A stretch of DNA of 44,056 nucleotides, from assembly GCF_022179065.1 (NCBI RefSeq), contig NZ_BPQD01000004.1, positions 1 to 44,056 of the forward strand, given 5' to 3'. Below are positions 7,311-16,011 of the stretch, in pieces (position 1 is the stretch's first letter; each line of letters starts with the position of its first letter). The notes beneath the pieces are model-generated. The model made no database searches and was not told the origin of the DNA. It worked only from the letters and a program-made list of their open reading frames with translations. A program made the position numbers and the translations under genes. The stretch comes from Methylobacterium adhaesivum. Lineage in GTDB: Bacteria; Pseudomonadota; Alphaproteobacteria; Rhizobiales; Beijerinckiaceae.

Positions 7311-7796
7311 AGACGACGACTCCTGGGTAACGAAAGGGGGTGGCCGTGCTTACGCCGACGCGCATCCGCCACTTGGCGCGCGTAGAAGGCCGCGTCGAGC
7401 TGTTCAGTCCGCTGTGCACTGACGGGCACAGTGGGCGTTGACCGACTTGCGTCGCTTCGTGGCGGGCGTGGTGAGGGAGAACGTGGTGGCGACGAGAAGA
7501 ACGGGGCGAGATGTGGCCGAGGCTTCCGCTGGATGCGGCTCCAACGCGACCACCGATGGTTCGTTGCCGCCAAGCGCCACCTGCGGCAACGCGACCGCGA
7601 TACAGCGAAGGTGCTCGGGAAGCTCCAAGAAGCCGCCACGCCCGATTTGCGGCTCAACCCTGATTTAGAGCTCGATGGCGGTGATCAGTGACCTGGCTTG
7701 CTATCTCCAGGTCTGGATACGGTTAGTTCTGCGCTTGATGGGAGCGGATGGCGCGGGATCGCGTTGAACTCTGCACACTGATATCTGAGGCAGCCG
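7311..7796. other. Gene-free interval upstream of the GH15 gene
   Basis: Open frames on both strands in this 486-base stretch are compositionally biased shadows (Arg/Pro-rich) without a ribosome site or known motif. The promoter of the GH15 gene should lie near 7311-7400. Confidence 0.4.
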
Positions 7797-8015
7797 ATGC
7801 ATCCGAACCGACTGGCTGACACGGAGGCGGTTCTTGCCCAGGCCGATCGAAAGTGGCGCTCGGAGGTGACGCGCCTCTACGGTCCCGACGGCGTTCTTCG
7901 CTTCGGCTACAGCAGTGAAGGCCGCGGCGAGGATGGAACGCCGGTCCGACACGCCTACGATGCGCGCTGCCATGCGGTCGCCGCGTGGCGTCACGAGCGC
8001 CGACCCGCAGTCTGA
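7797..8015 (+). CDS. Hypothetical small protein
   Basis: A 72-residue soluble protein (MHPNRLADTEAVLAQADRKW at the start) with AGGC about eight bases before ATG. The central part (FGYSSEGRGEDGTPVRHAYD) is hydrophilic. I do not recognise the family. It is followed 15 bases later by a small membrane-protein ORF and then by the SRAP gene, all on the same strand, so the three may form one transcript. Confidence 0.45.
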   Translation: MHPNRLADTEAVLAQADRKWRSEVTRLYGPDGVLRFGYSSEGRGEDGTPVRHAYDARCHAVAAWRHERRPAV

Positions 8016-8030
8016 AGCATCGAGCGCACC

Positions 8031-8210
8031 ATGCCGACGTGGATCGTCTCCGTCCTGAGCCTGTGGGCTGCGTACTGGGCCGCGATGTTCGCGCAAGTCG
8101 CTCACCTTCGGGCCGTCGATGACGGCGTCGGCGCTGTCGCCTTCTCGCGGATTTCCGGTGCCTTCTTGATCGTCGGCCTGGGGTTGTTCGTCATCGCGAA
8201 GGGCGGGTAG
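8031..8210 (+). CDS. Small membrane protein (59 aa)
   Basis: The frame encodes a 59-residue protein with two hydrophobic stretches: MPTWIVSVLSLWAAYWAAMF at the N-terminus and FSRISGAFLIVGLGLFVIAK at the C-terminus. This predicts two membrane spans linked by a short loop (VAHLRAVDDG). No family is recognised. The stop is four bases before the GTG of the SRAP gene, which suggests co-transcription. The ribosome site is weak. Confidence 0.5.
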   Translation: MPTWIVSVLSLWAAYWAAMFAQVAHLRAVDDGVGAVAFSRISGAFLIVGLGLFVIAKGG

Positions 8211-8213
8211 GCC

Positions 8214-8864
8214 GTGTGCAACCTCTACAGCCTGGTGACGCCACAGGCCGAGATCCGGGAATCGTTCGGCGCCGCGGCCAATCGCACGGGCAACCTGCCG
8301 GCGATGCCGGGGATTTTCCCCGACCAGTGGGCGCCGATCGTCCGCATCAGCGAGGACGGCGAACGCGTGATGGAGATGTGCCGCTGAGGCATTCCGGGGC
8401 CGAAGCCGTTCGGCGAGCATCCCGTCACCAACGTGCGCAATGTGAAGAGCCCGCACTGGCGACCCTGGCTCAAGCCCAAGTTCCGCTGCCTCGTGCCGGT
8501 CTCGTCCTTCAGCGAGTACGCCGACACCAAGCTGAAGGAGACGCCGACGTGGTTCGCCCTCGACGAGGAGCGTCCGCTGTTCTCCGGCATCTTGCGCTCC
8601 CGGACCGGCATACGTGGCACGAAGGCTGAGAACCCCGACCGGGCCGAGGAGGAGCACCACCTGTTCTCGTTCCTTACATGTGAGCCGAACGGCGTGGTCG
8701 GACCCGTCCACCCGAAGGCCATGCCGGTTCTGCTGACGACGCCCGAGGACTGGAGCACGTGGCTCGTAGCCCCGACGGAGATCGCCCTGGAGCTGCAGCG
8801 ACCGCTGCCGGACGCCCTGATGCGGATCGTGGCGCAGGGCGCGCGGCGGGATCCAGCGGAGTGA
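8214..8864 (+). pseudogene. SRAP/HMCES (YedK-like) protein gene with an internal stop codon
   Basis: From the GTG, the frame starts MCNLYSLV; Cys2 is the residue that crosslinks to abasic sites in HMCES/YedK proteins. At 8385-8387 a TGA interrupts the frame at codon 58, in the context MCR-stop-GIPGPKP. The family has Trp here (RWGxPxP), so a single TGG to TGA change explains it. The frame then continues without further damage to 8864 (KFRCLVPVSSFSEY; TCEPN; VHPKAMPVLL with the active-site His). Total length would be 216 residues, normal for the family. Translation restarting at 8433 would lack Cys2. The normal role is protection of abasic sites in single-stranded DNA. Confidence 0.85.
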
Positions 8865-9168
8865 TCCCGCAGGGGGCGCCTCCGACGCTCCGATCGGCCT
8901 GCTTTCGATCCGGGCTGAGCCCCATACCAACCGTTTTGACAGGCGCTCGCTCGCAGGAGTGTTTTGCTGTTCATCCCGGAGCGCGTTCGCAGCACCGTCG
9001 GCTGCAAAACCGGGATGGGCCGCAGCACGCGAGAGCTGCGCGATCCAAGCGCCGAATTGCGACCTACGAATTTTGAGAGCCTGGGTGGGCAAAGCCTCGG
9101 AAACGCGGAACAGGTGCGTTCAGCGAACCCCGAATCGCTGCGTCGACCCGCCAATGATCAGGACCTTC
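8865..9168. other. Gene-free interval before the M20 peptidase
   Basis: No convincing gene or terminator is seen in this 304-base stretch. The M20 open frame extends back to 8959, but the upstream residues lack a leader and a ribosome site, so the stretch probably holds the promoter. Confidence 0.35.
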
Positions 9169-10422
9169 ATGCGCGCTCCTGTTTGCTCACTCGCCATGGC
9201 GCTGTTCGTGACCCTGGCGCCCTTCCCGGCGCTGTCCGCGCCCGACGAGGCCGTTCTTGCCGTGGCCAAAGCCCAGGACGGTCCGTATCGCGAGACCTTG
9301 AAGGGGTTGGTCGACGTTGATACCGGAACCGGCGACGTGCCCGGCCTCTCCAAGGTTGAGGGGGTCCTGAAGGCGCATCTCGAAGCGTTGGGCCTCTCGG
9401 TTAACCTCCGAGCCGCCCCCGTGTTCGGCGGCAACACCCTGATCGGCACGAAATCTGGTAGCGGCACGCGCAAGATCATGCTGCTGGTGCACTACGACAC
9501 CGTGTTCAGTACCGGCGACGCCGCCAAGCGCCCCTATACGGAGCGCGAAGGCCGCGCGTATGGCCCCGGCGTCGCTGATGCCAAGGGCGGTATCGCAATG
9601 ATCCTGCATGTCCTTGCGGGCCTGGAAGCAATGCGTTTCGATGGGTACGGCACTCTCACGGTAGTGCTCAACCCCGACGAGGAACGCGGCTCACGCGGAT
9701 CGCGCGACGAAATCGCAAAAATTGCCCGCGACCAGGACGTGGTTCTGTCCTTCGAACCGTCATTTGCCGAGGCCGGCATCGACGCCGTCACCGTGGCGAC
9801 CAAGGGCATCAATTACGCGAGCCTCATCGTGAAAGGCCGGGCCGCCCATGCCGGCGGGGCGCCAGAAGCTGGCCGCAACGCGGTCGTCGAACTCGCCCAC
9901 CAGATCCTCCAGCTTCAAGATCTCGGCGACCCGGCGAAGGGGACCAGCCTGCACTGGACTGTGTTTCATGGCGGTACCAAGCCGAACATCATCCCGGAGG
10001 AGGCGAAAGCGGAAGGCGACATGCGCTACTTCGCGCCAAGCGAGTACGACAGAGTGCTCACGGCGGCGCGCAGGATCATCGGTGCCCACCGCGTTCCCGA
10101 CACTCAGGTGACCTTCGATCTCGCCAAGGGTCGCCCGCCGCTGCCGCGGAATCCTGCGACGCAGGCGCTCGGCGAACGCGCGCGGAGCATCTACGCGGAG
10201 TTGGGCGCCGATCTATCCCTCGCCGAGATCGGTGGTGGCACCGATGCGGGCTACGCCTTGCAGCCCGACAGCCCGGCGAAACCCGCCATCATCGAGTCGC
10301 TCGGTATCGTCGGCGGCCACTATCACAGCGCCGACGAGTTCGCCGTCCTCGCCAGCATCACGCCGCGGCTCTACCTCGCGACCCGCCTCGTGATGGAGGT
10401 GTCGAAGGACGCGAGCCGTTGA
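9169..10422 (+). CDS. Secreted M20-family metallopeptidase (glutamate carboxypeptidase-like)
   Basis: A 417-residue zinc peptidase with a signal peptide (MRAPVCSLAMALFVTLAPFP then ALSAP). Family motifs are in order: VHYDTVF with the first zinc ligands His and Asp, GPGVADAKGGIAM with the bridging Asp, NPDEERGSRGS with the catalytic Glu pair, the dimerisation domain (about 205-310, with GRAAHAGGAPEAG), and a C-terminal GHYHSADEF supplying the last His. Carboxypeptidase G2-type enzymes release C-terminal glutamate from folates or peptides in the periplasm. I chose the ATG preceded by AGGA seven bases ahead; the ATG at 9154 is five codons longer. It converges with the MFS gene. Confidence 0.88.
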   Translation: MRAPVCSLAMALFVTLAPFPALSAPDEAVLAVAKAQDGPYRETLKGLVDVDTGTGDVPGLSKVEGVLKAHLEALGLSVNLRAAPVFGGNTLIGTKSGSGTRKIMLLVHYDTVFSTGDAAKRPYTEREGRAYGPGVADAKGGIAMILHVLAGLEAMRFDGYGTLTVVLNPDEERGSRGSRDEIAKIARDQDVVLSFEPSFAEAGIDAVTVATKGINYASLIVKGRAAHAGGAPEAGRNAVVELAHQILQLQDLGDPAKGTSLHWTVFHGGTKPNIIPEEAKAEGDMRYFAPSEYDRVLTAARRIIGAHRVPDTQVTFDLAKGRPPLPRNPATQALGERARSIYAELGADLSLAEIGGGTDAGYALQPDSPAKPAIIESLGIVGGHYHSADEFAVLASITPRLYLATRLVMEVSKDASR

Positions 10423-10469
10423 GCCGGGATGGTGCGATCGAAGGCCCGCGCCGTCTCCTCGGCCGAGCG

Positions 10470-11708
10470 TCATCGCCCCCTTGCGAGGTTCGGTGACAGG
10501 CGGAGCATGATCGGAACGACAGCCAAAGCCGTTACAGCCGCGGCCACGGCCGCCCAGGTCGGTCCGACCGCATCGCCCAGCGGGCCGTAAAGCAGAGGCG
10601 TCGCGAGGGCGCTGCCGCCGAGCGTCCAGGTGTAGAAGACCGCGAAAGCGCGCGCGACGCCCCCCGGCGGCGCGAGGTCCGGCACGGTTCCGTAGAGCAC
10701 TGACGAGGTTCCGTTCAGCATCAGACCGAGGACGGGCAGCACCGTGAGGGCGGGGGTGAGGGGGAGTGCGAGGACGAGCAGGATCGCGACGGCTGTACCC
10801 GCCTCGGTGAGGATCACGCACCGCGTCACCCCGTAACGTTCCCCGAGCCGGCCGAAGATCGCCTTGCCCAGTGCACCGCCCACGGCGACGAGGCCGAACG
10901 CGACACCCACCGTGGTGAGGACCGCTCCCTTCTCCTGCAGCAGGAACGGGAGGTAGACGAGAAAGCCCGGTCGCGCGGCGTTGTCGAGCATGCCGACCGC
11001 GACGAGGAGTCCGAACCCGGTCCGGCTCGCAGAGCTGCCGCCGGGCACGGCCGCTTGCGAGCACGCCAGCGCATCCTCGCGCGGGACGGGCTCGCGGGGC
11101 AGCAGGGTGGCGACCCCGAAGGCGACGACGACCCCGAGGCCGGCGGCGAGCCAGAGCACGAAGCGCCAGTCGGCGTGGGTGAGGAGGAGCCCGGCGAAGG
11201 CGGGCAGCGCCGCCTTCCCGAGATCGCCGGCGAAATTGTAGGTGCCGAGTGGTCCCCTTGCCCCGGCCCCATAGGTCCGGGCGATCACCGCCGAGGCGAG
11301 AGGATGTTGGGTGCTGCTGCCCGCGCCGGAGAGCACAAGGGCACCACAGAGGCCGGCGAGACCGCCCGAGACGCCGGCCAGCGCATAGCCGCCGGCCCCC
11401 AGCAACGTGCCGAGAACCAGAACCCTGCGTGCACTGAATCTCCGGGCGAGGGCCGTGGCGGGCATCTGAAGACCGGCCAGCGCGCCGACGTAGAGGGAGC
11501 GCACCAGCGCGAGCGCGACGTAGCCGAGGCCGAACTCCGCCTGCCAGACCGGGAGCAGCACGTAGATCAGGTCGGTGTAGCCGTCGTGCAGGGCGTGGTT
11601 GACGCCGATCGTCGCGAGGGTGCGCGTCCGGATGGGTGGGCGGATGTTGTCCGCTCCATCGGTCGGGGTCGCGGCCCGCCCGTCCGTTTCCGCAATGGTC
11701 GTCGGCAT
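10470..11708 (-). CDS. MFS transporter (Fsr-like drug/efflux type)
   Basis: A 412-residue major facilitator with about 12 hydrophobic segments. The first loop region (NHALHDGYTDLIYVLLPVWQ) and GAGSSTQHPLAS in the N-half resemble the fosmidomycin-resistance (Fsr) branch, which typically has a (H)xxxDxxxxxLPxL start and GxGxxxFHPxA. It would export a small compound with proton antiport across the inner membrane. It is divergent from the LysR-type regulator at 11835, separated by 126 bases, a common arrangement in which the regulator controls the exporter. Substrate unknown. Confidence 0.85.
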   Translation of the reverse strand: MPTTIAETDGRAATPTDGADNIRPPIRTRTLATIGVNHALHDGYTDLIYVLLPVWQAEFGLGYVALALVRSLYVGALAGLQMPATALARRFSARRVLVLGTLLGAGGYALAGVSGGLAGLCGALVLSGAGSSTQHPLASAVIARTYGAGARGPLGTYNFAGDLGKAALPAFAGLLLTHADWRFVLWLAAGLGVVVAFGVATLLPREPVPREDALACSQAAVPGGSSASRTGFGLLVAVGMLDNAARPGFLVYLPFLLQEKGAVLTTVGVAFGLVAVGGALGKAIFGRLGERYGVTRCVILTEAGTAVAILLVLALPLTPALTVLPVLGLMLNGTSSVLYGTVPDLAPPGGVARAFAVFYTWTLGGSALATPLLYGPLGDAVGPTWAAVAAAVTALAVVPIMLRLSPNLARGR

Positions 11709-11834
11709 CGATCACCCTTCCAAGGCCGACAGCAGCCAACCTCCTGACGGCTACACCCGTGAGCCTTCGTCGATGAGGGCCGTTCGACTCACGCTACCCG
11801 TGCGCTAAGCTCACGGATCGACCTCGGAGGTTTA

Positions 11835-12734
11835 ATGCGCCGCCTTCCACCTCTCCACGCGCTGCGCGTCTTCGAGGTCGCTGCCCGAGCCGGCAGCCAT
11901 GCCGCTGCGGCGGCCGAACTCGGGCTGACCCACGGGGCCGTCAGCCGTCAGATCACTGTGCTGGAGGCGTGGTTCGGCCAGCGCCTATTCGTGCGGGTTG
12001 GGCGCAACGTCGTCCCGACACCCGCGGCTCGAGCCTTCGCGGAAGCGGCCAGCCTCACCTTCGACAGGCTCGACGCGGCGGCGGAGATCTGCGGCCGGCC
12101 CCTCGCGTCACGGATCCTGCGGGTAAGCACGCCCACGACCTTCGCGATGCGCTGGTTGATCCCACGTTTGGACAGTTTCCACGCGGCGCGGCCGGAGGCT
12201 GAAATCGTCGTCACGACGACCACGACCTTGCACAATGCCCTGCGCGGCGGCTTCGACCTCGCAGTCCGGCGCGAACCGCGTATCGGGTCGGGGGCGCACC
12301 ATCCCTGGGGCGCCTACCGCGCTGTCCCTTTCCTGCGGGAGGCCAACACGCTGGTTGCAAGCCCGTCCCTCCTCGCGGCCCGTCCCCTACACACCCCGAA
12401 TGACTTCGAAGGGGGTACGCTGCTGACGAGCGAGACGCGCCCGGGCGATTGGAGCGACTGGCTGGGCCTCGCTGGTCTCCCCCTTGATACGGGCCGACGC
12501 CGGACGTTCGATCACTACTTCGTTGCCCTGCAGGCGACAGCGGACGGGCTCGGCTACGGCGTCGGGCCGCTGCCGGTGCTGTCCGGCGATCTGGCCTCCG
12601 GACGGCTCGTCGCCCCGTTCCCGGAGATCGTTGTCCCGCGCCCCGGCTACGTGGCCCTCGTCCCGAACGACGCGGACAAGACGTCGACCCTTACGGCATT
12701 CGTCGACTGGCTCGTCGCCACGGGCGCGCAATGA
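11835..12734 (+). CDS. LysR-family transcriptional regulator (GcvA-like)
   Basis: A 299-residue regulator with the N-terminal winged HTH (LHALRVFEVAARAGSHAAAA at about 7-26, then ELGLTHGAVSRQITVLE) and a C-terminal periplasmic-binding-like effector domain (about 92-295, beginning ILRVSTPTTFAMRWLIPRL). The LPPLHALRxFEAAAR start and SRQI instead of AVSxxI are typical of the GcvA subgroup. CGGAGG stands six bases before ATG. It probably regulates the divergent MFS gene from the shared region 11709-11834. Effector unknown. Positions 12735-12994 downstream hold no gene. Confidence 0.9.
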   Translation: MRRLPPLHALRVFEVAARAGSHAAAAAELGLTHGAVSRQITVLEAWFGQRLFVRVGRNVVPTPAARAFAEAASLTFDRLDAAAEICGRPLASRILRVSTPTTFAMRWLIPRLDSFHAARPEAEIVVTTTTTLHNALRGGFDLAVRREPRIGSGAHHPWGAYRAVPFLREANTLVASPSLLAARPLHTPNDFEGGTLLTSETRPGDWSDWLGLAGLPLDTGRRRTFDHYFVALQATADGLGYGVGPLPVLSGDLASGRLVAPFPEIVVPRPGYVALVPNDADKTSTLTAFVDWLVATGAQ

Positions 12735-12994
12735 GACCGGACGACCATTGGGCCGAGCCGGAGACGGCTTCTTTCCTTGCGAGAGGCATCTTTGTCCGGC
12801 ACGTTGACTGATCTGTGCGTGAAGTGGACCCCTCGCATTTTCCAAGCAAACATCCGTCCCTTTAACCCAACATCTAAGAAGCGGACCGACAAGATTTAAC
12901 CCAGAATGGTCGCACCACTTGTTCCATCGAGTATTCGAAATCGGACGAAAGTCTTAATTTACACGAACGGCAGGTCGAGTTGCTGGATTGCCCG

Positions 12995-13762
12995 TTAGTG
13001 TCGGGTCAGGAAGCGTTTGGCGCGTTCCGATTGCGGATCGGTGAAGAAAGCCTGTGGCGGCGCGACCTCGCGGATACAGCCGCCTTCCATGAAGACGATT
13101 GTGTCGGCCACATCGCGCGCGAAGCGCATCTCGTGGGTCACGATCACCATGGTCAGCCCCTCCTTCGCGAGCTCGTGGATGACGCTGAGCACCTCCCCAA
13201 CCATCTCGGGGTCGAGGGCACTGGTCGGCTCGTCGAACAGGATGACCTTCGGCCTCATGGCAAGGGCTCGGCTGATCGCGACGCGCTGCTTCTGACCGCC
13301 GGACAGCGTATGCGGGTAAGCGTCGGCCTTCTCCGCGAGGCCGACGCGCGACAGGATCGCGCGGCCCTCCGCCTCGGCCTCCCGCCTCGGGCGGCGCAGG
13401 ACATGGACCGGGGCCTCAACGACGTTGCCGAGCACTGTCAGATGGGGCCAGAGCGCGAAGTGCTGGAAGACCATGGCGATGCTGGTTCGCGCGGTGGCGA
13501 GTTCGCGCCGGGCCATGGGTCGCGCGGTTGCCGCCGTTCCGATCCGGCCGATCGGCTTGCCGTGGATGAACACCGAGCCTTTGCTCGGCTCCTCCAGCCA
13601 GTTTAGGCAGCGCAGGAGGGTCGATTTACCCGAGCCGCTAGGCCCGAGGATGCAGGTCGTCGTGCCGGGGGCGATGTCGAGGTCGATGTCGCGAAGGACC
13701 TCGAACCCGTCGAAATCCTTGCACACGCCCTTCACGGAGATGGCAGCGTCGATCTCAGCCAA
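12995..13762 (-). CDS. Polar amino acid ABC transporter, ATP-binding subunit
   Basis: A 255-residue ATPase of the GlnQ/HisP group. Walker A GPSGSGKST at 40-48, signature LSGGQ at 153-157, Walker B VILFDEP at 173-179 and the switch His in VIVTHEM are all present. It powers uptake through the two permeases encoded just upstream; its start overlaps the second permease gene by 8 bases. It is the last gene of the operon ridA, binding protein, permease, permease, ATPase. An insertion at about 75-92 (GTAATARPMARRELATAR) corresponds to the histidine/octopine-type linker seen in related ATPases. Confidence 0.93.
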   Translation of the reverse strand: MAEIDAAISVKGVCKDFDGFEVLRDIDLDIAPGTTTCILGPSGSGKSTLLRCLNWLEEPSKGSVFIHGKPIGRIGTAATARPMARRELATARTSIAMVFQHFALWPHLTVLGNVVEAPVHVLRRPRREAEAEGRAILSRVGLAEKADAYPHTLSGGQKQRVAISRALAMRPKVILFDEPTSALDPEMVGEVLSVIHELAKEGLTMVIVTHEMRFARDVADTIVFMEGGCIREVAPPQAFFTDPQSERAKRFLTRH

Positions 13763-14411
13763 AGCGCACCTTCCTTACCCTTTCCATCCGTCGCACGCCT
13801 GCCTCGATTACAAACGACATGAGGAGGTAGAGGCCGACAGCTGCGGCGAACGGCGCGAACGGCGTGAAGGTGTTCGCACTGACGAAATTCGCCGCGAAAG
13901 TCAGTTCCTGCACAGTGATGATCATGAGGAGGGCACTGTCCCGGATGGTCGTGATGACCTGGTTTCCGATCAACGGCGCGGCTGTGATGGCGACCTGGGG
14001 CAGGATGATGCGCCGGTAGAGCAGGCCGCGGGACAGACCGAAGGCATGGGCAGCCTCGATGGAATCCCTGGCGACGGCGAGGAACGCGGCCCGGAAGATC
14101 TCGGCGAGATAGGCCGTGGTGTAGAGCGTCAGCGAGGCCAATCCCGCCCACCACGGATCGAGCCTGAGGCCGAGTTCGGGCAGGCCGTAATAGACCAGGT
14201 AGGCCAGCAGCAGGAACGGCACGCAGCGCAGGAGATCGACAAGTTCCGCGAGCGACCGGCGCAGCGGCCCGGGGGACTCGGTGAGGAGGATGGCGAGGAG
14301 GATGCCGAGTGGGATGCTGAGCAGCAGGCACCCCAGCACCAGCAACAGGGTGTTGGCGGCCCCCCACAGGAAGACGTCCCGGCTCTGCCAGACGGCCAGC
14401 AGCCCGCTCAT
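13755..14411 (-). CDS. Polar amino acid ABC transporter, permease subunit 2
   Basis: A 218-residue inner-membrane permease of the HisMQ/GltJK type. Hydrophobic segments lie at about 13-42, 54-75, 85-105 and 180-205; the EAA loop (EAAHAFGLSRGLLYRRIILP) couples to the ATPase. Its ATG shares one base with the stop of permease 1 (TGATG), indicating translational coupling. The open frame runs much further upstream but this overlaps the real permease 1 gene in another frame, so the short start is preferred. Confidence 0.92.
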   Translation of the reverse strand: MSGLLAVWQSRDVFLWGAANTLLLVLGCLLLSIPLGILLAILLTESPGPLRRSLAELVDLLRCVPFLLLAYLVYYGLPELGLRLDPWWAGLASLTLYTTAYLAEIFRAAFLAVARDSIEAAHAFGLSRGLLYRRIILPQVAITAAPLIGNQVITTIRDSALLMIITVQELTFAANFVSANTFTPFAPFAAAVGLYLLMSFVIEAGVRRMERVRKVRFG

Positions 14412-15061
14412 CAGCGCGTCACCCCGTAACGCCGGGCGATTCTGCGCTCGACGACGCGCTGGCCCCGTACGAGCGTCGCGATCAGCGCGGTGTAGATTAG
14501 GGTCGCCACGAGGAACGGAGGCAGCGGCTCGTAGGTCTCGGCGCCGACACGGCCGGCGGCGCGGGTGATCTCCACGACGCCGATGACCGCCACCGCCGGG
14601 GTGCATTTGAGCAGGATGGTGACCTCGCTGATAAGAGGCCCGAGATTGGCCCGCCAGATCTGCGGGAAGACGATCCGGGTGAAGATCTGCCGCTCCGACA
14701 GGCCGAACGCGGCGGCGGCCTCGCGCTGGTCGCGCGAAAAGGTCTGGAGGGCCGCCCGCCAGATCTCGCTGCTGAAGGCCGCCGTGTTTATTGTCAGGGC
14801 CAGGATGGCGGCTGGCACCGGATCCAGCTGGATGCCGGCCGACGGCAGGATGAAGAAGACGAAGAGGACGAGCGTTATGAACGGCGTCGCCCGGACGAGG
14901 CTGACGAAAGCTGCGAGTGCTCCCGCGAGCACCGGGACCCGACGCCAGCGCAGAAGGGCGAGGAGCAGGCCCAGCGGCAGGCTGAGCAGGATGCTGACGG
15001 CCGCCAGCATGGCGGTGACCACCGCGCCGTCGAGGATCGTCCGGATCGCTGGCCACGTCAT
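14411..15061 (-). CDS. Polar amino acid ABC transporter, permease subunit 1
   Basis: A 216-residue permease starting MTWPAIRTIL, homologous in layout to its neighbour. It has membrane segments at about 11-38, 45-72, 85-105 and 180-200 and an EAA loop (EAAAAFGLSERQIFTRIVFP) with the conserved Gly. With permease 2 it forms a heterodimeric channel. It lies 45 bases after the binding-protein gene and overlaps permease 2 by one base. Confidence 0.92.
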   Translation of the reverse strand: MTWPAIRTILDGAVVTAMLAAVSILLSLPLGLLLALLRWRRVPVLAGALAAFVSLVRATPFITLVLFVFFILPSAGIQLDPVPAAILALTINTAAFSSEIWRAALQTFSRDQREAAAAFGLSERQIFTRIVFPQIWRANLGPLISEVTILLKCTPAVAVIGVVEITRAAGRVGAETYEPLPPFLVATLIYTALIATLVRGQRVVERRIARRYGVTR

Positions 15062-15106
15062 GGCCGCCTCTCCCCGCGTTTGAGGTGTTCGCCGCCCGGG
15101 TCCCCG

Positions 15107-15931
15107 CTACTTGGACGCCGTCGCGGGCATGTCCTTGAAAGCGCGGCCCAGCCATTTCTCCTGAAGGGCGTAGAGCTCACCGCTCGCCCGCACCTTCGCC
15201 ATGAACGCGTCGAGATAGGCGAGAAGGCTGTCGTTGCCCTTGGCCACGGCCCAGGCCGCATACGTCGGCGCACCGACCGCCTCACCCATCCTGAAGCGCT
15301 TGGGCTGATCCTTCGTCAGGCTGACGAGGTTCACGACGCCGTTGATTACATAATCGAGCCGGCCGTTGGCCAGATCCTGGTAGGCCTCCGGCAGGGAGGT
15401 GTACTGCACCACCTTACCGAGCTTTCCGTTCGTCTTGGCGAGCGTGGGCTCGAGATCTGCTAGGGCGGCATAGGAGGCGCCGCCGGATTGGACGCCCACG
15501 GTCCTGCCCGCCAGATCCGCCACGCTCTTGATCCGGCTCTCGTCGGCGCGGACGACATAGTACTGCGTCGCATCTGCTATCGGCATCGTGAAGGCGAGGC
15601 TCTGCACCCGCTCGGGCGTGATCACGGCCGCGGTCAGGGCCACGTCGTACTTTCCGGTGGCGACGCCGGCCAGGAGCCCCGTCCAGGGGATGATCTGCTG
15701 GTCGATCTTGAACGGCGTCTCCTTTCGCAGCAGCGCCAGGAGTTCGTGGTCGAGGCCCATCGGCTTGCCGTTCTCAACGTACTCGAACGGCTTATAGCTG
15801 TCCTCCGTGGCGACGATCATCGTCCCCTTGGCCTTGATCTCGTCGAGGCTGGCCGCGAAGGCCTGCGAAGCGCTGACGGTCAGCATCACGGCGGCGGCGA
15901 TGCCAAAGGTCTTGGTCCGAACGAACGACAT
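15107..15931 (-). CDS. Amino acid ABC transporter, periplasmic substrate-binding protein
   Basis: A 274-residue family 3 solute-binding protein. The signal peptide is TKTFGIAAAVMLTVSASQAF followed by AAS. The mature start IKAKGTMIVATEDSYKPFEY is the typical SBP_bac_3 opening; GKYDVALTAAVITPERVQSL carries the ligand-contact loop (usual form DxxxxxxxxTxER), and DLAGRTVGVQSGGASY the hinge region. It delivers a polar or charged amino acid or an amino-acid-like compound to the two permeases. Ligand identity cannot be read from the sequence. It starts 80 bases after the ridA-like gene, on the same strand. Confidence 0.92.
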   Translation of the reverse strand: MSFVRTKTFGIAAAVMLTVSASQAFAASLDEIKAKGTMIVATEDSYKPFEYVENGKPMGLDHELLALLRKETPFKIDQQIIPWTGLLAGVATGKYDVALTAAVITPERVQSLAFTMPIADATQYYVVRADESRIKSVADLAGRTVGVQSGGASYAALADLEPTLAKTNGKLGKVVQYTSLPEAYQDLANGRLDYVINGVVNLVSLTKDQPKRFRMGEAVGAPTYAAWAVAKGNDSLLAYLDAFMAKVRASGELYALQEKWLGRAFKDMPATASK

Positions 15932-16011
15932 GGCTTAGTCCTTCTGCTCTCGATGAGGATCGTGCCGCCCAATCCTGCGCCGGAGCGATTCCCGGTCGCG
16001 GCGGAGGCGGT

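Noticed and set aside
5928-7385. Plus-strand open frame of 485 codons opposite the GH15 gene
   Set aside because: It is the reverse complement shadow of a clearly conserved GH15 enzyme.
7404-7691. Several 74-86 codon frames on both strands before the GH15 gene
   Set aside because: No ribosome site, no motif, and composition typical of noncoding high-GC frames.
8385-8387. TGA in the SRAP frame as a possible selenocysteine codon
   Set aside because: The family has Trp at this place, one base away, and no selenocysteine insertion hairpin was recognised after it.
12817-12842. TGAAGTGGACCCCTCGCATT resembles an IS end
   Set aside because: No partner repeat or transposase text was found within the 260-base interval; similarity to the end at 1174 is limited to the first nine bases.
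13755-15155. 466-codon minus-strand frame covering both permeases
   Set aside because: Only its last 218 codons are permease; the first part overlaps the real permease 1 in another frame.
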